Part shown: positions 24,773 to 33,648 of the stretch, piece after piece
Layout of the letters: every line of letters begins with the position of its first letter
Position numbering within the stretch: position 1 is the first letter of the stretch
Source of the DNA: Clostridiales bacterium
GTDB lineage: Bacteria > Bacillota > Clostridia > Oscillospirales > Oscillospiraceae
Direction of reading: 5' to 3'
Length of the DNA stretch: 64,000 nucleotides
Assembly: GCA_004556755.1 (NCBI GenBank)
Contig: SFFW01000001.1
Location: 1 to 64,000 of the forward strand
The notes under the pieces: model-generated
The model's database searches: none
Told to the model about the DNA's origin: nothing
The model's input: the letters and a program-made list of their open reading frames with translations, nothing else
Position numbers and translations under genes: made by a program

Positions 24773-26257
24773 TCAGATTTTCGGTATAAGCAGTACGGCG
24801 TCTGGCAAAACGTTGCCATCCGTCAGCTTATTTGCCGATATTATGGCGTCCTCGGATGAGCCGTATGTCTTGGCAAGCGTCCAAAGGTCACGGTCACGGC
24901 AGCGGCAGAGATACAGCGACGGGCAGGACGACACGCACTGTGTGTCCTCTGCGCTCATTCCGCTTATTGTACTGATCCTCACGGTCTCCGTACACTCAAG
25001 GATAAGGACGGCAGTGACCCTTATCTCTATCGAGCTGCCGTTTATCTGTGCCGTGGTTTCGGTGACTTCTACGGTATTGGGCATTGAGTGACCGCAGTCG
25101 GAGGGCAGTTCAAACTCAAGGCAGCCCCTTGCCTTTCCACAGCAGAGGTCACCGTCGGAGTTTGTATAAACCGCCTCGCTGCTTACGGGGATGCTTATGC
25201 TGCCGTCCGTGAGCTTAATCTTACCGAGCCTGCTCTCGGCTAAAACGACCGAGACGGGACTGCCGCCTGCGTCGTACTCCAAAACCTCCGACGAGGTGAG
25301 TTTAAGCGTCGAAACACTACGGCACAGCTCTAACTCCTCGTGTTCAAGCTGCAGCATTCTGCCGCAGAAATACGCATCCTCGATAAATTCTATATCGGCT
25401 TCGGCATAGCAGGTAAGCTGTATCACGGCGTGAAGGTCCGCATTTACGTTTCCGTTTTCAAGCGAGTAGTATTCCGCCGTGGAGACGATGACCGCATCCC
25501 AATATGGCAGATCGGCTTCACCGCTCATTTCAAAAAGCTGCGAAAACGGGGTGCTGCTGCGCAGAGTGATGATGTTCCCTTCCCCGTCAAGCGCAATGGC
25601 GGATATGTCCGCATGACCCTTGAGGATGAGCTTTGAACCGACTCGCTCTATGCCGTCTGCATAATATGAGCTGCTGCCGGACAAAAGCACTGCTGCGGGA
25701 GAGCCGGCGTCGCACGGGACCTCCTCGTCGAGACTGAGCTGCTTTTCCCCCACAAAGCTCGGATAAAGCAGAGGCTCAGTTCTGCTTTTGCAGAATAATT
25801 TGTCCGGCTTATCATTGACGGATGCACAGTAGCTCAGCTCCTCCGCATCATAGCAGCGGAGCCGTATTTGGACCTCGGCTCTCACGCTGACCTTTCGTGG
25901 GTTCAGGACTCTGACGTCGGCAGCAACAACCGAAAGCTCCGCAATGCAGCTTTGACATACGTTTTCGTCCCGCAAATGCGTTTCGTTTTCAAAGGGTATG
26001 CTGAAATTCAGGATGGAGACGCCCTCTCCCGCTTCGGGTACATAGAGGATCTCCCCGGAAAGCTCCCCTCCTATTGTGACGGAATCGGAGCTTACGTCCT
26101 TGCTCTTCAGCTTTGCCGACGCTTCGCATTTAATTATCCTGAGTATGTCTCCCTGCGTGTCGGGTATTACGCAGTCTGCGCTTAGCTCACAGTGTGATGT
26201 ATCTCTGAAAACCTCACGGTATCTGCTTAGTCCCCTGCGCTCAAGTGATATATCCAT
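24773..26257 (-). CDS. SipL-like DUF3794 and LysM protein
   Basis: 494 residues from ATG 26257, which has GGAG eight bases upstream (the GTG at 26266 is inside the site). Three DUF3794 modules fill residues 30-440, each with a VPGxV-like core such as ISIPVSSEAVY, and a C-terminal LysM motif reads DLWTLAKTYGSSEDAII ... VLPDAVLLIPKI. This is the layout of SipL, which joins the coat protein SpoIVA to the forespore surface. Position just before spoIIIA supports a spore role. Confidence 0.85.
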   Translation of the reverse strand: MDISLERRGLSRYREVFRDTSHCELSADCVIPDTQGDILRIIKCEASAKLKSKDVSSDSVTIGGELSGEILYVPEAGEGVSILNFSIPFENETHLRDENVCQSCIAELSVVAADVRVLNPRKVSVRAEVQIRLRCYDAEELSYCASVNDKPDKLFCKSRTEPLLYPSFVGEKQLSLDEEVPCDAGSPAAVLLSGSSSYYADGIERVGSKLILKGHADISAIALDGEGNIITLRSSTPFSQLFEMSGEADLPYWDAVIVSTAEYYSLENGNVNADLHAVIQLTCYAEADIEFIEDAYFCGRMLQLEHEELELCRSVSTLKLTSSEVLEYDAGGSPVSVVLAESRLGKIKLTDGSISIPVSSEAVYTNSDGDLCCGKARGCLEFELPSDCGHSMPNTVEVTETTAQINGSSIEIRVTAVLILECTETVRISTISGMSAEDTQCVSSCPSLYLCRCRDRDLWTLAKTYGSSEDAIISANKLTDGNVLPDAVLLIPKI

Positions 26258-26323
26258 AGTTTGCACTCCTTGCTTTTTTGTACAGACTATGAGCCGGAAG
26301 TGCCGATTATTACCTCCGATATG

Positions 26324-26476
26324 CTACCTGCACCGATTCAGCCATATGCCGAAGCATATGAGAGCGGCTGCGAGCATGAACCACCAAAACTGTGACGGAA
26401 GAACAAGCGAAAGTATTATCACAACGCCGGCAAGGATAAACAGCCCGCCAAGGTTAAAACGCTTTCCGTTGCGCAC
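26324..26476 (-). CDS. Small two-helix membrane protein, 50 residues
   Basis: GTG at 26476 has GGAGG (26490-26486) nine bases upstream. The protein has a basic start (VRNGKRFNLGG), one helix (LFILAGVVIILSLVLP), a short turn and a second helix (WFMLAAALICFGIWL), then NRCR. No family recognised; similar tiny membrane proteins accompany spore genes. Its ribosome site lies in the 3' arm of the rsgA terminator hairpin, so expression may depend on opening that stem. Confidence 0.6.
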   Translation of the reverse strand: MRNGKRFNLGGLFILAGVVIILSLVLPSQFWWFMLAAALICFGIWLNRCR

Positions 26477-26529
26477 GAAAAACCGCCTCCCAGCATGAGC
26501 ATTACTACATACTATGCCGAAGGCGGTTT
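26476..26529 (-). terminator. Terminator after rsgA, overlapping the next ribosome site
   Basis: AAACCGCCT (26529-26521) pairs with AGGCGGTTT (26488-26480), followed by TTC; GCAT/ATGC pairs inside. The 3' arm contains the GGAGG of the 50-residue protein. Confidence 0.6.
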
Positions 26530-26540
26530 GTCCTTGCAAT

Positions 26541-27416
26541 TTATTTGTATTTGCGTGTCTCATCCTGGGAGACAAGCTCATAAAGCCGCTCATAGGAGCG
26601 ATACCTGCCGATGCATATATCACCGTTTGCGACCGCAGCGGTGACGGCACAGCCCGGCTCTTTCAGATGAGCGCAGTCGTTAAAGCGGCAATGCCTTTCG
26701 TACCTTGTAAACTCCCCGAACAGGTGCTTTAGGTCGTCCTTTTCGATGTGCTGCATCATCTCGATGTCAAAGGATGCAAAGCCGGGAGTGTCCGCAATAA
26801 AGCTCACCTCGTCGAGGGGGAACAGCTCCACATGACGTGTCGTATGCTTGCCTCGACCGAGCTTCTCGCTGATCTCCGCAACGGGGATCGAAAGTCCGGG
26901 ACAGAGCATATTGAGGAGGCTCGACTTCCCTACGCCGGAGTTTCCCGTGAACGCACAAAGCTTGCCGTGGAGTGCATCTTTAAGCTCTAAAAGCCCCGTG
27001 CCGTCGCTTGCACTCGTCCTCACGACCGTAAAGCCGGAGTGGGAGTAGGTGTTAAACAGCTCGTCGCCGGGGTCAATGTCGGTTTTATTGATGCAGACTA
27101 TAAGCTCGCACGAGCAAGCCTTACATATCACCGAGACACGGTCAATGAGAAACGGATCGGTTACAGGAGTCGTGTTGGCGGCGACGAACACGAGTGCGTC
27201 CAGATTTGCAACCGCAGGACGGATGAAAAAGTTCTTCCTCTCGTAGACCTTTTCGATAACGCCCTTGGAGCGCTCCGGCACGAAGCTCACCTTATCGCCG
27301 ACAAGCGGAGAGGTCCCGTCTATCCGAAACTTTCCTCTTGCCCTGCATTCGTAGGTATTACCGCCGCTTGAGACGTAGTAAAAGCCGCTGAGCGCCTTGA
27401 TTATCACTCCGTCCAT
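26541..27416 (-). CDS. rsgA: Ribosome small-subunit GTPase RsgA
   Basis: A 30S assembly GTPase with permuted motifs; 291 residues from ATG 27416, two bases after the prkC stop and with GAGGG upstream. OB fold (1-70), then INKTDI (G4), TGNSGVGKSSLLN (G1), the switch GRGKHTTRHVEL, DTPGFASF (G3), and the C-terminal zinc site CRFNDCAHLKEPGC. Classic neighbour of prpC and prkC. Confidence 0.96.
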   Translation of the reverse strand: MDGVIIKALSGFYYVSSGGNTYECRARGKFRIDGTSPLVGDKVSFVPERSKGVIEKVYERKNFFIRPAVANLDALVFVAANTTPVTDPFLIDRVSVICKACSCELIVCINKTDIDPGDELFNTYSHSGFTVVRTSASDGTGLLELKDALHGKLCAFTGNSGVGKSSLLNMLCPGLSIPVAEISEKLGRGKHTTRHVELFPLDEVSFIADTPGFASFDIEMMQHIEKDDLKHLFGEFTRYERHCRFNDCAHLKEPGCAVTAAVANGDICIGRYRSYERLYELVSQDETRKYK

Positions 27417-27418
27417 GC

Positions 27419-29122
27419 TCAGCCCTCGCTTTTGGGACCGTTCGAGACCTGAATGTCGATCTTGGTGTGCACTTCGACCTCGCCTCCGGGATTGACGCTC
27501 TGCCAAATCACGGTACCGGCCTCCAGCTCACTGTCAACGCCGACGATAGAACCCACGCTGAGTCCCTCGGCTTCAAGCTTCTCTATTGCCTGATCTCTCG
27601 AATAGCCAACGAGATTCGGCACCTTGATCATCTTGACCGTGGGACCGATGCTGACGTACAGCTTAACGGTACTGCCCGTTTTGACTATATCGCCGGATTC
27701 GGGAGATATCTTCACAACGTAGCCTTCGGTGATCTCGGAGTTTACTTCGTGTATCATCACTTCAAGTCCGGCGGCGGAGAGCAGCGCTTCGGCATCAGCG
27801 GCGCTCGTCTTGCCCGCTTCAATTTCAGGTATCTGCACTTCGCCGTCTGCCGGTATCATTTCACCCGAGCTGACGACGAGCGTCACCTTGATCTTGGACT
27901 CGTTTTTGTATTCAACCGTACCCTGCTTGGGAGTCTGGCTAATGATTATTCCGTAGTCGTGCTCCGTGTCCGGCTTATAAACTACAGTAAAATCGTAGAT
28001 CTGCGACATATCGGAGTCGTTGACCACATCCTCGTAGTAGCGCCCGACAAAGCTTTCGATCTTGACTTCCTCACCGTTACCAAACAGACCGTTTAGAAAC
28101 TTTCCGTTCAGAACAAGGAAAATGACAGCTACTGCAATGAAAATTCCGATACCGGCGGTGATAAACGCCGCCTTGCTCGAACGCTTTCGGTAGTCGGCAG
28201 GGTCATTCACGGAGACGTCCTCCTCATCGGAGCTTGCGGAGCTGAGATCAAAGTCTGCGTCCTTGGCATGGACCTTTGCGGCAAGCATTGTTTTCCTGTA
28301 ATCCTCAAGGTCGCTGAGAAGATCGTTTGCACTCTGATAGCGCTCCTCCATGGAGGGATTCATCGCCTTCAGCGTAATGTTCTCAAGCTCCTGAGGAATG
28401 TCGGAATTTATTGACCTCGGCGGCACCGGGGTGGCGTTCATGTGCTTGACCGCAATTTCAACGGCGCTGTCGCCGTTATACGGAAGCTGCCCCGTGAGCA
28501 TTTCGTACATTACGATGCCGAGTGAATATATATCGCTCCTTGCGTCCGCCTGCTGACCTCTTGCTTGCTCAGGCGCAATGTAATGAACGGAGCCGACCGC
28601 TTCCTCGGTCGGAGCTTCGATCTGGTTCTGAAGCGATGCGATGCCGAAATCGGCGACCTTGATAAGCCCGTCCTTTAGCAGCATTATGTTCTGCGGTTTT
28701 ATATCACGGTGGATAATGCCCCGCTCGTGAGCGTGAGCCAGCGCCTTTGCGATCTGTGACGAGACGTTTACGACGTCCTCCGCCGGGAGCGGACCCTTCT
28801 CCTTCATATAGTCCTTGAGCGTGATGCCGTTTACAAGCTCCATTACAATGTACTCGACGTCTGCGCTGTGGCTAACGTCGTACACCGAAACAATGTTTGG
28901 GTGCGACAGCATTGCGACTGCCTGCGACTCCGTTCTGAATCTGCGGCGCAGCTCCTCGTTTGCGGCGGTCTCGTCGTGCATGATCTTGATCGCATCGTAA
29001 CGGTTCAGCCTGTGGCACAGCGCCTTGTACACGTTTGCCATACCGCCGGTGCCGATAAGCTCAAGTATCTCATATCTGTTATCCAGCATAGTGCCGATAT
29101 ATTTATCTTTGTTTGTATCCAT
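27419..29122 (-). CDS. prkC: Ser/Thr protein kinase with PASTA repeats
   Basis: 567 residues from ATG 29122. Kinase domain (about 10-270): GTGGMANVYKA, HRDIKPQNIML, VADFGIASL and APEQARGQ. One membrane helix near 325-345 (FITAGIGIFIAVAVIFLVL), then three extracellular PASTA repeats that bind muropeptides. PrkC senses cell wall state and spore germination signals; PrpC, 14 bases upstream, reverses its phosphorylation. Confidence 0.95.
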   Translation of the reverse strand: MDTNKDKYIGTMLDNRYEILELIGTGGMANVYKALCHRLNRYDAIKIMHDETAANEELRRRFRTESQAVAMLSHPNIVSVYDVSHSADVEYIVMELVNGITLKDYMKEKGPLPAEDVVNVSSQIAKALAHAHERGIIHRDIKPQNIMLLKDGLIKVADFGIASLQNQIEAPTEEAVGSVHYIAPEQARGQQADARSDIYSLGIVMYEMLTGQLPYNGDSAVEIAVKHMNATPVPPRSINSDIPQELENITLKAMNPSMEERYQSANDLLSDLEDYRKTMLAAKVHAKDADFDLSSASSDEEDVSVNDPADYRKRSSKAAFITAGIGIFIAVAVIFLVLNGKFLNGLFGNGEEVKIESFVGRYYEDVVNDSDMSQIYDFTVVYKPDTEHDYGIIISQTPKQGTVEYKNESKIKVTLVVSSGEMIPADGEVQIPEIEAGKTSAADAEALLSAAGLEVMIHEVNSEITEGYVVKISPESGDIVKTGSTVKLYVSIGPTVKMIKVPNLVGYSRDQAIEKLEAEGLSVGSIVGVDSELEAGTVIWQSVNPGGEVEVHTKIDIQVSNGPKSEG

Positions 29123-29136
29123 AAGCCGCACCTACA

Positions 29137-29874
29137 TCAATTCTTTACCGCAACAACGGAAACATTGTCACGGGCGCCACGGCTGAGAGCAAGGTCAACA
29201 AGCTCTCTGCAAAGCTGCTCCGGCGTTTTTGCCGATTTGTATGCGCTGAACATCTCGATATCGCTGACCATGTTGCTGAGTCCGTCGGAGCAAAGCAGGA
29301 TGCAGTCCCCACGTCCGAGCGAAACCTCGTAGTAGTCCGCCTTGACGGTAGGTTCAACGCCGAGTGCTCTCGTTATGACGTTCCTCTTCGGATGCCTTCT
29401 TGCATCCGCCTTGGTGATGGCGCCCATTGCGACAAGCTCCTCAACGTATGAGTGATCCCTTGTGATCTGCGTTATCCGGCTGCCGCTCAGCTTATACGCA
29501 CGGCTGTCGCCGACGTTGACGAGCTGCGCCTTCTTTCGGGTGATGATCCCGCCGACAAGCGTTGTTCCCATACCCTTGTAGTCCGGTTCAAATCCGGAAT
29601 ACTCGTAAACGACTCCGTTTGCGTCCGCACAGCTTTCAAGCAGAATCTTTTCGTTGTTCTCTGCAAAATACTGAGACGAGATCAAAGCGTCGTATATGCG
29701 GCCGGCAAACTCCTTGCAGGAGAGCCTGCTCGCAAGATCGCCCGCCTTAGCGCCGCCCATGCCGTCGCAAATGACTGCGACGACGCATTTGCGGCGACTG
29801 CAATTTTCGATTATATAGCTGTCCTGATTTTCGGCTCTTACCTTTCCCTTGTCGGTGATACCAAAGCTTTTCAT
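29137..29874 (-). CDS. prpC: PP2C-type protein phosphatase
   Basis: 245 residues. Metal-site motifs: GKVRAENQDSYI, CDGMGGAKAGDLAS, GTTLVGG, GDSRAYKL, TRDHSYVEELV and CSDGLSNMV, ending RGARDNVSVVAV. It dephosphorylates PrkC and its substrates. Overlaps rlmN by four bases. Confidence 0.95.
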   Translation of the reverse strand: MKSFGITDKGKVRAENQDSYIIENCSRRKCVVAVICDGMGGAKAGDLASRLSCKEFAGRIYDALISSQYFAENNEKILLESCADANGVVYEYSGFEPDYKGMGTTLVGGIITRKKAQLVNVGDSRAYKLSGSRITQITRDHSYVEELVAMGAITKADARRHPKRNVITRALGVEPTVKADYYEVSLGRGDCILLCSDGLSNMVSDIEMFSAYKSAKTPEQLCRELVDLALSRGARDNVSVVAVKN

Positions 29875-30908
29875 ATTTTCCCCTCTGCTTTCTGCATCTT
29901 TCTGCGCAGCTGACCACAGGAGGCGTCCACGTCCCCGCCGAGCTTCCTCCTTACGGTCACATTAACGCCTTCGTCCTCAAGGATCTTTATAAACGCCTTC
30001 ATATGCCCCTGTGTTGACGGGCAAAAACGGCGCTCTTCAACATGGTTGAGCGGTATTAGATTGACGTGCGCCGACACACTTTTTGCACGCTTTGCCAAGA
30101 GGTGAGCATGAAACTCCGTATCGTTTACGCCGTTGATCATCGCATATTCAAAGGAAATTCTGCGCCCCGTTACGTCGTAGTAGCGGCGGCAGGCATTCAT
30201 AAGCGCATCGACTCCCCTGCCTCGGTTTGCGGGCATGAGCTTTGAGCGGGTCTCGTCGTCGGGAGCGTGCAGCGATACCGAGAGCGTAAGCTGCAGGTCG
30301 AGCGCCGCCAGATCGTCAAAGCGTTCAATTATACCGCAGGTGGAGAGCGATATATGGCGCATACCGATGTTCATCCCGTCGGGATGATTCACAAGCCGAA
30401 GGAAGCGGATGACGTTATCGTAATTGTCAAGAGGCTCGCCTATGCCCATAAGCACGATGTTTGATATGGGCTTGCCCGAATCAAGCTGAGAAAACATGAC
30501 CTCGTCAAGGATCTCGCACGGCTCAAGGCAGCGGACAAGACCGCCTATGGTCGAGGCGCAGAAGGCACAGCCCTGACGACATCCGACCTGTGAGGAAACG
30601 CAGACCGTGTTGCCGTGCTTATAGCTCATAACGACCGTTTCAACGGCGTTGCCGTCGTAAAGCTCCCACAGATACTTGATCGTACCGTCAAGCTTTGAGA
30701 CCTGCTTTCCGATCACCTTGGGCTTGTATATGGCGTATTCCTCACCGAGCCTTCGGCGCAGCTCCTTGGGCAGATCGCTCATCTCCTCAAAAGAGCCTAC
30801 TCCCCTGCCGAGCCAGCGAAAGACCTGCTTTGCCCGGTACTTGGGCAGACCCAACTCCTGAAAATCGGCTGCGATCTCCTCCGGCAGCATTGATTTTATG
30901 TTCTTCAT
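29871..30908 (-). CDS. rlmN: Dual-specificity RNA methyltransferase RlmN
   Basis: A radical SAM enzyme that methylates C2 of A2503 in 23S rRNA and A37 in some tRNAs; 345 residues. Cluster cysteines are in GCRQGCAFCAST, the substrate Cys in SYKHGNTVCVSSQVGC, the catalytic Cys near the end in GGDVDASCGQLR. FEYAMINGVNDTEFH is a family mark. Overlaps rsmB by four bases. Confidence 0.96.
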   Translation of the reverse strand: MKNIKSMLPEEIAADFQELGLPKYRAKQVFRWLGRGVGSFEEMSDLPKELRRRLGEEYAIYKPKVIGKQVSKLDGTIKYLWELYDGNAVETVVMSYKHGNTVCVSSQVGCRQGCAFCASTIGGLVRCLEPCEILDEVMFSQLDSGKPISNIVLMGIGEPLDNYDNVIRFLRLVNHPDGMNIGMRHISLSTCGIIERFDDLAALDLQLTLSVSLHAPDDETRSKLMPANRGRGVDALMNACRRYYDVTGRRISFEYAMINGVNDTEFHAHLLAKRAKSVSAHVNLIPLNHVEERRFCPSTQGHMKAFIKILEDEGVNVTVRRKLGGDVDASCGQLRRKMQKAEGKI

Positions 30909-32203
30909 TTTACTCTCCTGAGTTTGCAGATAAAGAAACCGTCCGAATTGTCAACATTCGGCCAGAATGTGTAATAGCCATGCGGTGCAGAGCCGAAAGG
31001 AAGCTCAAATGCTTCCGCAGAAAAGTTGGTGTTTTCTTTGAGGAAGGCCGCTATGACATCTTCGTTTTCGGCTCGAAGCACGGTGCAGGTGGAGTACATA
31101 AGCACGCCTCCGGGCTTAACGGCAGACGAGACGTTGCGCAGAATGTCAAGCTGTATCTCTGGCAGAGCAGCAATGCTCTCCACACTTTTGAATCGGATGT
31201 CGGGCTTTTTGCGGATAACACCCAAGCCGGAACACGGCACATCGCAGATGACGGCGTCAAACCCAATGCAGTCAAGGCTTCGTGCGTCGGCACATCGGGT
31301 GCTGATAATATCAATGCCGAGGCGCTTTGCCCCGTCCTCTATCCGTTTCAGCTTTTTTTCGTGTATGTCGCACGACAGTATGCTGCCGTTGTTTTTCATT
31401 TCAATAGCCGCCGCAAAGCTTTTGCCGCCGGGGGCTGCACATGCATCCAAGACCTTGAATCCGGGGCGCAGCCCCATGACCGATACGGCACAGCGTGCCG
31501 CCGGGTCCTGAACATAGAAAAGTCCTTTGCTAAACTCCTTGGTCTCGGCAATGCTCCCTCTAAGATTTTGCGGCAGTATGCAGTTTTCAAGCTTTGTGTG
31601 CGGGACAAAGTCAAAGCCGCTTTCACGCAAGGCCTCAAGGCTCGTTTTCAGGGTGTTTACCTGAAGCGCAAGATCAGGCACGGCGTTGTTTGCCGCAAAA
31701 TAGGACTCGGCAAAATCGTAACCCTTTTCGTCGATGATCCGCCGAACGAGCCACAAGGGGTGGCTGTACCGCACCGAAAGGTACTCGGCGGAAGGCTTGC
31801 CGGGGATCTCCGGCAGGTGGTCTTTTTGCGACACTATTTTTCGCAATACCGCATTGACAAAGCCGGAAGCCCTTGAAAAACCTGTACTTTTCGTGAGCTT
31901 TACCGCTTCGTTCACGGCGGCGCTGTCGGGAATGCGATCCATAAAGATCACCTGATACACGGCGCAGCGCAGTATATCACGCACCTTCGGCTCAATATCG
32001 GACTTTGAAAATGCGTCGATGTAGAAGTCGCACAGGCTCAGGTTCTGCATCACGCCGAGGAAAATGTGCGACGCCAAGGCAGCGGAGCGTGCGTCAAGCT
32101 CACGCTTTTTTATTGCGGTATCTATCGCTTCCGTTGTCCATGCAGCGCTGCGGCGGCACTTTTCGAGTGCATCCAGCGCTGCAAGTCTTGAGTTATCGGA
32201 CAT
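30905..32203 (-). CDS. rsmB: 16S rRNA (cytosine-967) methyltransferase RsmB
   Basis: 432 residues: an N-terminal NusB-like RNA-binding domain (1-140, LRCAVYQVIFMDRIPDSAAV) and a C-terminal methyltransferase with SAM motif LDACAAPGGKSFAAA, catalytic Cys in DVPCSGLGVIRKKPD and STCTVLRAEND-like residues. One base separates it from fmt. Confidence 0.95.
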   Translation of the reverse strand: MSDNSRLAALDALEKCRRSAAWTTEAIDTAIKKRELDARSAALASHIFLGVMQNLSLCDFYIDAFSKSDIEPKVRDILRCAVYQVIFMDRIPDSAAVNEAVKLTKSTGFSRASGFVNAVLRKIVSQKDHLPEIPGKPSAEYLSVRYSHPLWLVRRIIDEKGYDFAESYFAANNAVPDLALQVNTLKTSLEALRESGFDFVPHTKLENCILPQNLRGSIAETKEFSKGLFYVQDPAARCAVSVMGLRPGFKVLDACAAPGGKSFAAAIEMKNNGSILSCDIHEKKLKRIEDGAKRLGIDIISTRCADARSLDCIGFDAVICDVPCSGLGVIRKKPDIRFKSVESIAALPEIQLDILRNVSSAVKPGGVLMYSTCTVLRAENEDVIAAFLKENTNFSAEAFELPFGSAPHGYYTFWPNVDNSDGFFICKLRRVK

Positions 32204-32204
32204 A

Positions 32205-33128
32205 TCAGACCTCGACCTTTATCGGATGCCCAAGCAGATAGTCGGCAGCACGCATCCTCTTTTTTCCGGGAGCCTGAAGCTCGGTTATGAGAAGCGTGTG
32301 AGCGCCGCCGCAGGCAATTTCGATTCCCCTTTTATCGGCTGCGACCACCGTTCCCGGTGCTTTGTCGGTCACGGTGTCGGTATACTCGGCTTTGAATATT
32401 CTGAACGTAAGGCCGCCGATCTCGGTCGTTGCCACAGGCCACGGCTGAAGTCCGCATATGTGCTTTACGATCTCTCTCGGACTGCGGCTCCAGTCGATAG
32501 GCGACATGGATTTGTCGAGCATGGTAACGTAGCTCGCCTGACTTTCGTCCTGCTTCGACCTCGGCGCAGTGCCGTTTTCTATCGCACGCAGCGTCTTGTG
32601 CAGAAGCTCGGCGCCCATGACCATCAGCCTGTCAAACAGCTCACCGGATGTCTCAAATTCTCCGATCTCCGTCTTTACGGTGAAGATCACGTCTCCGGTG
32701 TCCATTTCGGGGGCAAGGTACATGGTCGAAACGCCGGTCACGGTGTCGCCGTTTAAGACTGCCCACTGTACCGGGGCGGCTCCCCTGTACTTGGGAAGCA
32801 GCGAAGAGTGAACGTTTACGGCACCGTAGGTCGGGACCGAAAGTGCATCCTCGGGCAGTATCCTGCCGTAGGCGACGACTACGAGAACGTCCGGCTTGAG
32901 TGAGCGCAGAAGCTCGGTAAAGCTGCCGTCACGCAGCTTCGTCGGCTGGTAAACATCGAGACCGTTTTGCAGAGCAAGCTCCTTGACCGGACTGAAGGAA
33001 AGGCTCATTCCCCTGTTTCGGGGCTTGTCCGGCTGCGTAAACACTGCCGCAATATCGTATTTTTCATCTATCAGCTTTTGCAGCGACGCCGCCGCAAAGT
33101 CGGGGGTACCCATAAAAACTATACGCAT
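32205..33128 (-). CDS. fmt: Methionyl-tRNA formyltransferase
   Basis: 307 residues. Formyl-THF domain with FMGTPDFAAASLQKL, NVHSSLLPKYRGAAPVQWAV (catalytic Asn/His) and YLAPEMDTGDVI; C-terminal OB-like tRNA domain. It makes fMet-tRNA for initiation and sits next to def, which later removes the formyl group. Confidence 0.96.
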   Translation of the reverse strand: MRIVFMGTPDFAAASLQKLIDEKYDIAAVFTQPDKPRNRGMSLSFSPVKELALQNGLDVYQPTKLRDGSFTELLRSLKPDVLVVVAYGRILPEDALSVPTYGAVNVHSSLLPKYRGAAPVQWAVLNGDTVTGVSTMYLAPEMDTGDVIFTVKTEIGEFETSGELFDRLMVMGAELLHKTLRAIENGTAPRSKQDESQASYVTMLDKSMSPIDWSRSPREIVKHICGLQPWPVATTEIGGLTFRIFKAEYTDTVTDKAPGTVVAADKRGIEIACGGAHTLLITELQAPGKKRMRAADYLLGHPIKVEV

Positions 33129-33129
33129 A

Positions 33130-33633
33130 TTATTCCTCTTCGCTGCCGCCGTTTACTTCTTCCTCGGTCAGCATTCTTTCACATTTTTCAAGGAAAAGAT
33201 GTCCGTCGAGATGGTCGAATTCGTGGCACATACAGCGTGCGGTAAGACCGACGCCCTCGTACTCAAACCAAGCGCCGTATCTGTTCTGCGCCCTTGCCTT
33301 TACTCGCATGGGGCGGCTCACGAGTCCGTACTCTCCGGGAACGCTGAGGCAGCCCTCGGCTCCGGTCTGCTCTCCTTCGACCTCGATGATCTCAGGGTTA
33401 ATGAACTCAATTATGTGTTCATCTTCTCCTTCCCCGACGTTCGTTTCAAGCACAAGTACGGCACGGCGCAGCACACCGACCTGGACGGCGGCAAGCCCTA
33501 CTCCGCAGGATTTTTCCAGAGTTTCCGCCATGTCGTCCAAAAGCTGCTGAAGGCGTATGTTGAACTGCTTAACTTCTCTCGAAGTCTTGTAAAGTATGGG
33601 GTCTTCCTTCGTGACTATGTTTCTGAGTGCCAT
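33130..33633 (-). CDS. def: Peptide deformylase
   Basis: 167 residues with all three motifs: GVGLAAVQVG, EGCLSVPG (metal Cys) and MCHEFDHLDGHLF (metal His pair and Glu). Removes formyl from new proteins. 15 bases after priA, one base before fmt. Confidence 0.96.
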   Translation of the reverse strand: MALRNIVTKEDPILYKTSREVKQFNIRLQQLLDDMAETLEKSCGVGLAAVQVGVLRRAVLVLETNVGEGEDEHIIEFINPEIIEVEGEQTGAEGCLSVPGEYGLVSRPMRVKARAQNRYGAWFEYEGVGLTARCMCHEFDHLDGHLFLEKCERMLTEEEVNGGSEEE

Positions 33634-33648
33634 GCTGTTTCTCCTTTA

